Shown piece after piece: positions 16,995-25,063 of a stretch of DNA of 64,000 nucleotides. This DNA comes from JACQFK01 sp036383955. Its GTDB lineage: Bacteria; Planctomycetota; MHYJ01; JACPRB01. Location: contig DASVNH010000173.1 of NCBI GenBank assembly GCA_036383955.1, positions 1 to 64,000 of the forward strand. The letters run 5' to 3'. The notes beneath the pieces were generated by a model. That model saw nothing but the letters and a program-made list of their open reading frames with translations. It searched no databases and had not been told where the DNA came from. The translations under genes were made by a program, and so were the position numbers. Position 1 is the stretch's first letter, and each line of letters begins with the position of its first letter.

Positions 16995-19034
16995 CTAGTC
17001 CTCGCGGAACTCCTGGACTTTCTTCGCCAGCTCGCGCTCCAGGGCGGCCCGCTGCTGGCCCTTCTCCTTGAGCAGGCCCTTGATCTGCTCCTGGCGGGTG
17101 TCGGAGTCCTGCAGCCGCGTGAGATACTTGCGGCGCATCTCCAGCTCGGCCGCGTCGGCCCGCAGCACCCCGAGATTCTGGCGGATCCGCGCGTCGTCTT
17201 CGCCCAGCCGCGCGCGCTCCTGGTTCAGCTCCGCCTCCTCCTGCCGCAGGCGGTTGATCTCCCCCTGCGTCTGGGCGAGGTCGGCCAGGAACTTCTTCGC
17301 GACGTCCGACAGGTAGCGCTGCGTCGCGTAGTAGCGGATCGTCTCCGCCGGCGTCTGGATCAGGGCCACCGTCGTCGACACCGGCTGCGTCTCCCGGATC
17401 CGGTGCTCCAGGGCGCCGCCCGTCTTGAGCTCGATCCGGAAACGGTACTGACCGAGCGGCTCCTCGTCGGGCTTCGCCGGCTCGGCCAGCGTGAAGCCGC
17501 CGTGGCGGGCGTGGTCGAGGTGGAGCACGACGTCCTTCGCCAGCTGGTTCTTGAGCGCGTAGACGGTCTCGAGGTTCTGCGTGTGGGTCAGCGTGAGCAC
17601 GCCGTTGGCGATCCGGCCGCGCGTCACCGGGTCGTTCCGGTGGTTGACCTTCGTCTCGACCGTGACGCCCGCCTCGACGGCGAACGAGATCATCTCCTTC
17701 ATGTCCTTCTTCAGGACCCGGCGGAGCAGCCCTTCGCCGACGCAGGTCGAGCCGTCGAAGACCGTCACCGGCCCCGCCTCGAGCGTGAGCGCCGTGGCGT
17801 TCTTGAGATACGCGCTGTTGAGCGGCCGGTCGCCGGCCCCCGGCCTCCAGTACAGGACCCGGTCGGCGGTCTCGAGCCGCTCGGACAGGATCGGCACCAG
17901 CGCCGCCTGGCCGCGCTTCACGCTGACCTTCTCCTTGGACTGGTAGGCGAAGAGGTCGCCGACTTCGACGCCCTCCGCCGCCGGCACGACGGCGTTCTCG
18001 AGCGCCTCGGCGAGCGTGGCGGCCTTGCGGGCCGGCGCGGCCGCGAATTCGCGCTCCTCATCGGCGGCCTTGTCCTTCTTCTCCATCCCGCGCATGCGGT
18101 TGGCCGCGCCCCCCGGGGCGGGGGCCTGGGGCGCCCGCGCGAGGGCGTCCATCGGCTTCGGCGCGGCGGTCACGCCGACGGGGATCTCGTGCCGCTCCGG
18201 GTAGTAGGCCGTGTAGAGGTCCATGACGAAGCTCATCGGGCTGCCGGCCACGAACGAGACGTCGACGTTGTCCCAGTCCTCGTCCGTGGTGTTCTCCAGG
18301 ATCGCCCAGCCCTGCAGGAGCGGCTTCTGGCCGTCCTGGAAGAGGAGGCGGTACGAGGTCTTCCAGATCGGCGTCTCGATGATGTAGCCGACCCGGACGG
18401 TCCGCTCGCCGTTGCCCTGGGTGTCGAGCACCACGCTCTTGCGGTCGGAGTACTTGGACTTCAGCGTGATGTCGAGGAGCCGCTTGAGGTCTTTTTGCAG
18501 GCCCTCGTCGAGCAGCCGGAGCCCGCTCATCTCGAGGAGGTCGACGGGCTGGATCTTGCCGTCGTCGCGGAAGAGGACGAGCTTGTAGGAGGTCGTGTTG
18601 CCGCTCGGCGTCTGCCGGACGACGGGCTCGATGCCGACCACGCTGCCCACGATCGTCTCGCCGCCGATCGTGACCTCGACCCGCGCGCCCTTGAGCTGCA
18701 TGAGGAACTGGGTGAGGGCGTTCTGCTCGGGGACGCGGATGAGGATGTCCTCGAGCTGCTTGGACAGCGGGTCCTTCGTGTCGTAGGAGATGGCGGCGAC
18801 GCGGCCGCCGTCGAGGTCGACCGCGTACAGCGACTTGAGGAGGTCCTTCATCTGCGCCGACTTGAAGGCGAGGACCACCTTCTGGTTGTCCTTCACCTTG
18901 CCTTCGCGCTCGAAGTAGCCGACGCCGTGCTTGTAGACGACGATCTTCTTCACGGCGAGCTGGGAGTCTTTCTTTCCGACGTCCTGGGCCATCAACGGGA
19001 GGGCCAGAACGAGAGCGGCGGCGGCGATCTTCAT
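16995..19034 (-). CDS. DUF4139-family secreted protein
   Basis: 679 residues with a signal peptide (MKIAAAALVLALPLMAQD). The central portion carries the DUF4139 (MuiA-like) features: a VVYKHGVGYFEREG strand near the N terminus, a YIIETPIWKTSYRLLF motif and WAILENTTDEDW. The last ~110 residues form a coiled coil with heptads (LAQTQGEINRLRQEEAEL). Family members are of unknown biochemical function and are found in the envelope of many bacteria. The start is supported by GAGGAG upstream. It is followed in the same direction, upstream, by the ABC exporter genes but separated by a 178-base gap with a long inverted repeat, so cotranscription is uncertain. Confidence 0.82.
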   Translation of the reverse strand: MKIAAAALVLALPLMAQDVGKKDSQLAVKKIVVYKHGVGYFEREGKVKDNQKVVLAFKSAQMKDLLKSLYAVDLDGGRVAAISYDTKDPLSKQLEDILIRVPEQNALTQFLMQLKGARVEVTIGGETIVGSVVGIEPVVRQTPSGNTTSYKLVLFRDDGKIQPVDLLEMSGLRLLDEGLQKDLKRLLDITLKSKYSDRKSVVLDTQGNGERTVRVGYIIETPIWKTSYRLLFQDGQKPLLQGWAILENTTDEDWDNVDVSFVAGSPMSFVMDLYTAYYPERHEIPVGVTAAPKPMDALARAPQAPAPGGAANRMRGMEKKDKAADEEREFAAAPARKAATLAEALENAVVPAAEGVEVGDLFAYQSKEKVSVKRGQAALVPILSERLETADRVLYWRPGAGDRPLNSAYLKNATALTLEAGPVTVFDGSTCVGEGLLRRVLKKDMKEMISFAVEAGVTVETKVNHRNDPVTRGRIANGVLTLTHTQNLETVYALKNQLAKDVVLHLDHARHGGFTLAEPAKPDEEPLGQYRFRIELKTGGALEHRIRETQPVSTTVALIQTPAETIRYYATQRYLSDVAKKFLADLAQTQGEINRLRQEEAELNQERARLGEDDARIRQNLGVLRADAAELEMRRKYLTRLQDSDTRQEQIKGLLKEKGQQRAALERELAKKVQEFRED

Positions 19035-19103
19035 GGGGGGTTCTCCTCAGGCGATAGTCTATCCGCGGCTTGGACGGAGCGGGGAGGGGGAGGGTTCCAT
19101 AAA

Positions 19104-19214
19104 CCGGAATCCGGAATCCAGAATCCGGAAGCCGGAAGAGGGTTCCCCCCGTTCCCCCCCGGGGGGGCAGGGGGGACTCCCTTCTGGCTTCCGGATTCTG
19201 GATTCCGGATTCTT
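19104..19214. repeat. Long inverted repeat of the dispersed GGAATCC family
   Basis: The left arm (about 19107-19138) and right arm (19181-19212) are nearly perfect inverted copies built on GAATCCAGAATCCGGAAGCC. The loop contains C-runs followed by GGGGGGGCAGGGGGG. The right half, including the G-run, reappears at 26686-26745, and the G-run core also at 53172-53200. The element ends inside the stop codon of the permease gene. Confidence 0.75.
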
Positions 19215-20451
19215 ACTCGTAACGGAGGGCGTCGACCGGATTCAGGCGCGAGGCCTTGTAGGCGGGGTAGAGGCCGAAGAAGACGCCGACGACCACGGAG
19301 AAGACGAAGGCGACGACGATCGACTCGGGGGAGATGACGGACGTCCAGGGATTGCCGCCGGACATGGCCTTGAGGAAGGGGAGCCGGGGCAGGAACTCGC
19401 TGCCGGCGACGCCGGCGCCGATGCCGATCAGGCCTCCCATGAGGCTGATGGTCATGGACTCGATGAGGAACTGGAGGAGGATGGCGCTCCGGCGGGCGCC
19501 GATGGCCTTGCGGATGCCGATCTCGCGGGTGCGTTCGGTGACGGAGACGAGCATGATGTTCATGATGCCGATGCCGCCGACGAGGAGGGAGACCATGGCG
19601 ATGCAGACGAGCAGGAGCGAGAAGGCGCCGGTGGCGGCCTGCATGCCGTCCTGCATCTCCTTCATGGAGCCGAGCTGGAAGTCCGGGTCCATGTTCGCGG
19701 TGATGCGGTGGCGCCGGCGCAGCTCCTCCTCGATGTCCTCGAGGACGGCGGGGATGTTCTTGGCCTCGTCCACGGACACGGTGATCTGGCTGAGGTAGCG
19801 GCGGTTGAACAGGCGATAGAGCGCGGTGGTCGCCGGGACGTAGATGCAGTCGTCGAGGCGCGCCCAGTTGTCGCCGCCCTTCATGGCCAGCACGCCGATG
19901 ACCTGGAAGTTCTTCCGGTCGATCTGGATCATGCGGCCGATCGGGTCGATGTTCTCGAAGAGCTCGAAGGCGATCTTGCCGCCCAGCACGGCCACGCGCG
20001 TCCGCCCGAGGACGGCCGCCTTGTCGAAGAACTCGCCCTTCTCGACCGTGAAGTCGCGGGCCCGCAGGATGGACGGCGAGGTCCCGTTCACGCTCGCGCT
20101 GAGGTTCCGGCTCATGAACTTCACCTGGAAGGAGCGCCGGACCTCCGGGGCCGTCACCGCCACGTTCTCCAGCGTCGCCAGCGCGTCGCAGTCCTCGAGC
20201 GTGAGCGTCTCCGCCGAGGAGGTCTTCGCCGCGCTGGAGCCCATCGAGCGCGTCCCCGGCCAGACGAAGATCAGGTTCACGCCGAGCTTCGAGATCGAGT
20301 CCTCGACGCGCGCCTGCGCCCCCTTGCCCAGCGCCACCACCATGATCACGGCCATCACGCCGATCACGATGCCCAGCACCGCCAGCACCGAGCGCAGCTT
20401 GTTCGCCGCCAGGGCGGTCAGCGCCACCTTGATCGCGCGGAGGAAGCTCAC
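19213..20451 (-). CDS. ABC transporter permease, MacB/FtsX type
   Basis: 412 residues starting at GTG. It shows the MacB permease layout: an N-terminal membrane helix (LAVLGIVIGVMAVIMVVALG), a large periplasmic MacB_PCD domain (about 45-240), and a FtsX domain with three more membrane helices (about 285-405), including the IGIRKAIGAR cytoplasmic motif. Such permeases move no substrate through the membrane but drive a periplasmic adaptor mechanically. The gene overlaps the ATPase gene by four bases (GTGA), so the two are translationally coupled. Confidence 0.93.
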   Translation of the reverse strand: MSFLRAIKVALTALAANKLRSVLAVLGIVIGVMAVIMVVALGKGAQARVEDSISKLGVNLIFVWPGTRSMGSSAAKTSSAETLTLEDCDALATLENVAVTAPEVRRSFQVKFMSRNLSASVNGTSPSILRARDFTVEKGEFFDKAAVLGRTRVAVLGGKIAFELFENIDPIGRMIQIDRKNFQVIGVLAMKGGDNWARLDDCIYVPATTALYRLFNRRYLSQITVSVDEAKNIPAVLEDIEEELRRRHRITANMDPDFQLGSMKEMQDGMQAATGAFSLLLVCIAMVSLLVGGIGIMNIMLVSVTERTREIGIRKAIGARRSAILLQFLIESMTISLMGGLIGIGAGVAGSEFLPRLPFLKAMSGGNPWTSVISPESIVVAFVFSVVVGVFFGLYPAYKASRLNPVDALRYE

Positions 20452-21128
20452 GCTTTCCCGACCTCCTCCAGGCGCTCCACGCGGCCGTCGCGCATGTGGA
20501 TCACCCGCTGGGCCCGCCGCGCGACGCCGTGGTCGTGCGTGACGAGCAGGAGGGTCGCCCCGTTGCGGTGGAGGCCGTCGAAGATGTCCAGGATCTCGAC
20601 GCCCGTCTTCGAGTCCAGGTTGCCCGTGGGCTCGTCGGCGAGGATGAGGGCGGGATTGGTGACGACGGCCCGGGCGATGGCGACGCGCTGGCGCTCGCCG
20701 CCCGAGAGCTGGTTGGGCCGGTGGTGGCTCCGCTGGGCGAGGCCGACGGAGTCCAGCGCGGCGAGCGCGGCCTGGCGCGCGGGGCGGCCCTGGTAGTGCA
20801 GGGGCAGCTCGACGTTCTCGAGCGCGGAGGTGCGGGAGAGCAGGTTGAAGGTCTGGAAGACGAAGCCGATGCGCTGGCCCCGGACGTCGGCCAGCTGGTC
20901 CTCGCTCAGCGTCGAGACCTCGCGGTCCTCGATGAAGTACTTGCCGCCGCTGGGGACGTCGAGGCAGCCCAGGATGTTCATGAGCGTGGACTTTCCCGAG
21001 CCGGACGGGCCCATGAGAGCGACGTACTCGCCGGCGCGGACCTCGAGGTCGACGCCCTTGAGGACCTCGACGTCCACGTCGCCGAGGCGGTAGGTCTTGA
21101 CGATGCTTTCGGCGCGGATGACGGACAT
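20448..21128 (-). CDS. ABC transporter ATP-binding protein, MacB/LolD type
   Basis: 226 residues, the usual length for LolD/MacB-type ATPases. Walker A (GPSGSGKST), the Q-loop (GFVFQTFNLL), the signature LSGGERQRVAIARA, Walker B (LILADEPTGNLD) and the H-loop (LLVTHDH) are all present. It drives the FtsX-type permease encoded next. Its ATG shares one base with the stop codon of the adaptor gene (TGATG), indicating coupled translation of a three-gene exporter operon. Confidence 0.95.
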   Translation of the reverse strand: MSVIRAESIVKTYRLGDVDVEVLKGVDLEVRAGEYVALMGPSGSGKSTLMNILGCLDVPSGGKYFIEDREVSTLSEDQLADVRGQRIGFVFQTFNLLSRTSALENVELPLHYQGRPARQAALAALDSVGLAQRSHHRPNQLSGGERQRVAIARAVVTNPALILADEPTGNLDSKTGVEILDIFDGLHRNGATLLLVTHDHGVARRAQRVIHMRDGRVERLEEVGKA

Positions 21129-22378
21129 CAGAAGCGCAGCCGGCCTCCGCGGCCGCCCTTCGCGTCCTTCGGGTCGGGGATGCTGGTGTGGGTGACGAAG
21201 ACCTCGGCGTCGGCGTCGAGCCCCTCGAGGATCTCGGCCTTGACGCCGTTGTCGAGGCCGATCTTCACGGGGAGGGGCTTGGACTTGTCGCCGTCGGGGA
21301 CGTAGACGACGGTCTTGCCCTTTTCCATCTTGACGGCCTCGCTGGCGATGAGGAGGGCGTCCTTCTTCTCGGCCACGCGGACGTTCACGGAGGCCGTCAT
21401 GCCGGGATAGGCCTTGCCGAAGACCTCGCCTTCGATGCCGACGCGGACCTTGAAGACGATGACGTTGGAGTCGATCTCGCCCTTGGGGAGGATGAGGTCG
21501 ACGCGGCCCTTGAACTTCTCGCTGCCCCCGGAGAGCAGGGAGACCTCGGCCTTCTGGCCCTTGCGCACCTTGGCGATGTCGGTCTCGTCGATGTTGGCCT
21601 CGACGTAGAGCTTGGAGACGTCGGCCACGATCGCGATGGCGGTGCCGCCGGCGGTGGCGGAGATGCCGCTGGCGACGATCTGGCCCTCCTCGACGAGCTT
21701 CTTGAGGAGGATGCCCTTGATGGGGCTGAGGAGCTCGGTGTCGCGGAGGCGCTCGCGGGCGTCGTCGACGGAGACGCGGGCCTTGAGGACCTCGGCCTCG
21801 GCGAGCTTGATGTCGCCCTCGCGGCGGCCCTTGATGAGGCCGAGGGCGGCTTCGGTCTGCTTGGTCCGCTCCTCCGCGAGGCGCGCGGCGAGGCGGTAGC
21901 CGGAGAGCTCGCTGACGGTGACGAGGTCGGAGGTCTTCTCGGCGCGGGAGAGCTCGGACTTCTTCTGGGCCTCCTCTTCCCGGGCGGCCGCGAACTCGCT
22001 CTCGGTGCGCTTGAGGTCGGCCTCGACCTGCAGGCGGGTGCGGGCCAGGTTGGCCTCGGCCGAGAGCAGGTTGGATTCCTGCAGGCTGAGGTTCCGCTGC
22101 TCGACCTTCTTGTCGAGCTCGGCGATCAGCTCGCCGGCCTCGACGGGCTCCCCCGGCAGCTTCTGGAAGCGAACGACCTGTCCGGAGGCCTTGGACTTGA
22201 GCTCCACTTCCTTCACGGGTTTGATGTCGCCGGTGGCGGAGACGTTCAGGACGATGTCGCCGCGCTCGACCTTGGTGCGCTTGGTCTCGACCTTGGCGCC
22301 GGGAGGCGCGGAAGCCCCGCAGCCCCCCGCGAGGAGGGCGGCGAGAAGAGCCGCGGGCGTCGCGAACGATCGTCTCAT
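21128..22378 (-). CDS. MacA-like periplasmic adaptor lipoprotein
   Basis: 416 residues. The N terminus has a lipobox (ALLAGGCGAS), so the mature protein is probably a lipoprotein. It then shows the membrane-fusion-protein order: first strand of the barrel-sandwich domain, a long alpha-helical hairpin (about 95-215), return lipoyl half (LLSPIKGILLKKLVEEGQIV) and beta-barrel. It should link the MacB-type transporter to an outer-membrane TolC protein, for which the gene at 9001 is a candidate. It is the first gene of the operon, with a TATACT box 10 bases before the ATG. Confidence 0.92.
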   Translation of the reverse strand: MRRSFATPAALLAALLAGGCGASAPPGAKVETKRTKVERGDIVLNVSATGDIKPVKEVELKSKASGQVVRFQKLPGEPVEAGELIAELDKKVEQRNLSLQESNLLSAEANLARTRLQVEADLKRTESEFAAAREEEAQKKSELSRAEKTSDLVTVSELSGYRLAARLAEERTKQTEAALGLIKGRREGDIKLAEAEVLKARVSVDDARERLRDTELLSPIKGILLKKLVEEGQIVASGISATAGGTAIAIVADVSKLYVEANIDETDIAKVRKGQKAEVSLLSGGSEKFKGRVDLILPKGEIDSNVIVFKVRVGIEGEVFGKAYPGMTASVNVRVAEKKDALLIASEAVKMEKGKTVVYVPDGDKSKPLPVKIGLDNGVKAEILEGLDADAEVFVTHTSIPDPKDAKGGRGGRLRF

Positions 22379-22388
22379 GGGTGCCTGC

Positions 22389-22394
22389 AGTATA
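22389..22394 (-). promoter_or_regulatory. -10 element of the exporter operon
   Basis: TATACT on the minus strand ends 10 bases before the ATG at 22378, predicting a leader of about 4 bases or less. Confidence 0.45.
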
Positions 22395-22426
22395 CCCCTC
22401 TATATACGGGGGCGGCGGAGGCCCGT

Positions 22427-22552
22427 GAATCCGAAACCGGAACCGGATCCGAAACGGGAGCCGGCGGAGCGTTGGACCCGCCGAGGCGCCGCATTATTCC
22501 CCGCCGCGCCCCCGGTTCCGGGTCCGGTTCCGGGTCCGGGGTCCGGGGTCCG
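22427..22552. repeat. Degenerate GAAACCGG / GTTCCGGGTCC repeat arrays, inverted
   Basis: The gap between two minus-strand genes carries about 40 bases of GAAACCGGAACCGG-type units (22427-22465), a spacer, then GGTTCCGGGTCC-type units (22508-22552) in the opposite sense. It resembles the arrays around the four-helix-bundle gene. Confidence 0.6.
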
Positions 22553-24949
22553 CTAGGTCTTGTTGGGCTCGTTCGCCGGCGGCGTGTACTTGCCGCAGAC
22601 GGCGTCGCGGCCGGACCGCTTGGCGGTGTGGACGGCCTCGTCGACGGCCCGCAGCAGCTCGTCGCTGGTGCGGACGCCGGCGTGGTGGCCGGTCACGCCG
22701 ACGGAGAGGGTCAGGCGCAGCGGCTTCGAGGGGTCGTGGGCGTTGCTGAACGGCGTGTTGCGGACCACCTGCCGCAGGGCCTCGGCCTTGGCCAGGCCGT
22801 TCTCGTAGCTCGTTTCCGGCATGAGCACGGCGAACTCGTCGCCGCCGTAGCGGCAGACGAAGTCGACTTCCCGGGTGTGCGAGCGGAACAGGCGGGCGGC
22901 CTCGACCAGGACCTGGTCGCCCTGCTTGTAGCTCATCCGGTCGTTGATCTCCTTGAAGTGGTCGATGTCGATCAGCACCAGCGAGAGGTCGCGGCCGTAA
23001 CGGATGGCGCGGTTGATCTCGTCGGCGAGCTTGGCGTCGAAATAGCGGCGGTTGAAGACGCCGGTGAGGTGGTCGACGATCGACTGCCTCCGGACCTTCT
23101 CGTAGAGGTGGAGGTTGTCGACGAGCAGGCCGACGACGTTGGACAGCGTTTCGAGCAGGTCGCGGTAGCCCTTGAGGGCGCGCTCGTTGTCCTGGAGGAC
23201 CTCGATCTCCTTGGGGTGGAAGAAGACCTCCATGACGCCGATGTTGCGGTCGCGGCCCTTGAGGGGCAGGACGGCGTCGGCGTTGGTCATGCCGCCGGCG
23301 GCCTCGCCGTTGACGACCCGCACCAGGCGGTGGTCGCTGGAGAGCTGGACCTTGCGGCGGCGCGTCTTGATGGTGGAGTGGACCAGCTCCAGGCCGTCGT
23401 CGCGCAGCAGGTAGAAGTTCACGTCGGCGTAGCCGAGGCCCTCGCGGGCGCAGAGGAACTGGGCGGCCTTCTCGAGCAGCTCCTCCTCGTCGGTGATGTG
23501 GAGCAGCTGGGGCGTCAGCTCCGGGACGCGGCGGATCTTCTCGGTCAGCGCGTAGATGCGCGAGTTCGCGTAGCCGAGCTCCTCGATCTTCTCCCACATC
23601 TCCTGTTCGAGCTTCTTGCGCTGGGAGAGGTCGCGGACGGCGCCGACGACGACGTCCCGCCCGAACAGCGTGATGCGCCGCACCGAGAGCTCGACCGGCC
23701 GCTTCTCGCCCGACTTCGCCAGGAGCTTGATGTCGTAGCGCTCGGCCGGCGTCATCCGCCGCGTCTCGCGCTTCTGCTGGTAGACCGAGAGGCTCTCCCG
23801 CGCCACCAGCTTCGACACGGAGACCGCCCCGGAAAGCAGCTCCTCGCGCGCGTAGCCGGTGAGGCGCTCGAAGCTCGGGTTCACCTCGAGCATCTGCTGG
23901 GTGTCGAGGTCGAGCACGTACTGCGGGTCGTTGGAGTTCTCGAAGAGGATCTGGTAGGTCTCGAGCGTCGGCACCGCCGCCGCCCCCGGATCCGTCGGCC
24001 CCGCCTGCTCCAGCGGCGTCAGGAAGCGCTCCGGGATCGGCCGGCCGTCGACCTCCACCTTCGCGCCCTTCAGGATCGCGTCCACGTGCGTCGACACCTG
24101 GATCGCCCCGCCCATCACGTGGTTCGAGCCCAGCGCGATGTGGGCGGTCCCGACCGCCTTCTCGTCCTCCAGCACGTTGCCCACCACCCCCGCCCGCGGA
24201 TTGGTCCCGATCCCGAACTCGGCCAGCTGGAACGCGTCGGGCCCGTGCGGCCCCAGCATCTCCCGCAGCCGCGCGTCGGAGACCTCGACGGCCCGCCCCT
24301 TCTCGAAGCGCAGCCGCGCCGGCTCCTTCATCCGCCCCAGGCCGCCGATCGAGCCGTCGACGACCACCGTCCCCTCCGCCGTGCCTTCGATCGGCGCCAG
24401 GCAGACCTCGCCCGGCGGCAGGTTCCCGAAGCTCCCCGGCGCCGTGAGGTCGCCCACGTCGCGGTACACGCGGCGTCCCCGGCCGATCTCGAACGTCACG
24501 TCCGTGCCCGCGGGCGTCGTGATGCGGACCTTCGTGCCCCCCTCGAGAAGCTTCGCGAGCTCCTCGCTGCGCGCGCGGAGCTCGTCGTAGTCCAGGTCCA
24601 CCAGCCCCTCGACCCGGGTGACGTCGACGCCCGGCATCGACGCGATCCGCGCGCCGTGCTTCTCGCAGGCCTCGCGCCGCGCCCGGGTGTGGGTGAGGGA
24701 CTTCGTGGTCATGAGCACGGAGATGGGAGACTGGCGGAGGGCGTCGGCGACCGCCCGCGTCGGCTCCTCGCCGTGGGCCCGGCGGGGGGCCGTCGACAGC
24801 AGGTCGGTCTCCACCCCCAGCGCCTGGGCGTGGCGCTGGAACGCGCGGGCGAACGCCTCCATCGCCGGATCCGTGACCACCAGGACGGACTCCCCGTCCT
24901 TGTGGCCCAGGCACCGTTTCAGGATGATCTGGACCGCTCTAGCCCTCAT
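22553..24949 (-). CDS. M29-like aminopeptidase domain fused to PAS-GAF-GGDEF diguanylate cyclase
   Basis: 798 residues. Residues 1-320 look like an M29-type leucyl aminopeptidase: GTDVTF, FGNLPPGEVCLAP (Glu181), AEFGIGTNP (Glu244), GTAHIALG (His270) and STHVDAIL (His288, Asp290), the expected five metal ligands. A PAS domain follows (about 328-445), then a GAF-like domain (about 480-615) and a GGDEF domain (about 620-790) with intact YGGDEF (702-706) and an inhibitory I-site RxxD (Arg693, Asp696). So the C-terminal part should make c-di-GMP and be product-inhibited. The junction lies inside one open frame with no stop, and the start is marked by TATAAT 11 bases upstream. I know of no established family with this order; the peptidase domain may sense a peptide or amino acid rather than digest it. 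Confidence 0.88.
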   Translation of the reverse strand: MRARAVQIILKRCLGHKDGESVLVVTDPAMEAFARAFQRHAQALGVETDLLSTAPRRAHGEEPTRAVADALRQSPISVLMTTKSLTHTRARREACEKHGARIASMPGVDVTRVEGLVDLDYDELRARSEELAKLLEGGTKVRITTPAGTDVTFEIGRGRRVYRDVGDLTAPGSFGNLPPGEVCLAPIEGTAEGTVVVDGSIGGLGRMKEPARLRFEKGRAVEVSDARLREMLGPHGPDAFQLAEFGIGTNPRAGVVGNVLEDEKAVGTAHIALGSNHVMGGAIQVSTHVDAILKGAKVEVDGRPIPERFLTPLEQAGPTDPGAAAVPTLETYQILFENSNDPQYVLDLDTQQMLEVNPSFERLTGYAREELLSGAVSVSKLVARESLSVYQQKRETRRMTPAERYDIKLLAKSGEKRPVELSVRRITLFGRDVVVGAVRDLSQRKKLEQEMWEKIEELGYANSRIYALTEKIRRVPELTPQLLHITDEEELLEKAAQFLCAREGLGYADVNFYLLRDDGLELVHSTIKTRRRKVQLSSDHRLVRVVNGEAAGGMTNADAVLPLKGRDRNIGVMEVFFHPKEIEVLQDNERALKGYRDLLETLSNVVGLLVDNLHLYEKVRRQSIVDHLTGVFNRRYFDAKLADEINRAIRYGRDLSLVLIDIDHFKEINDRMSYKQGDQVLVEAARLFRSHTREVDFVCRYGGDEFAVLMPETSYENGLAKAEALRQVVRNTPFSNAHDPSKPLRLTLSVGVTGHHAGVRTSDELLRAVDEAVHTAKRSGRDAVCGKYTPPANEPNKT

Positions 24950-24960
24950 CGGCGGGGGTA

Positions 24961-24966
24961 ATTATA
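24961..24966 (-). promoter_or_regulatory. -10 element of the M29-GGDEF gene
   Basis: A perfect TATAAT on the minus strand ends 11 bases before the ATG at 24949, in an A+T-rich divergent spacer. Confidence 0.55.
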
Positions 24967-25063
24967 GCTTAAAATATTCATGGCAACCCATGAATTATTC
25001 ACGACCGTTCCAACCCTAGCGAACCCGCCCGACCGGCGGGCCGATGGTATACTTAGCCGCACC

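Noticed and set aside
21188..24961. Open frame of 1257 codons on the plus strand
   Set aside because: Antisense to the MacA-like and M29-GGDEF genes, low-complexity composition, no motifs; a shadow of real genes.
24980..25063. Earlier ATG start for the TPR-containing protein
   Set aside because: The TATACT box at 25048-25053 lies within this extension and the added residues look non-coding; kept as an alternative only.
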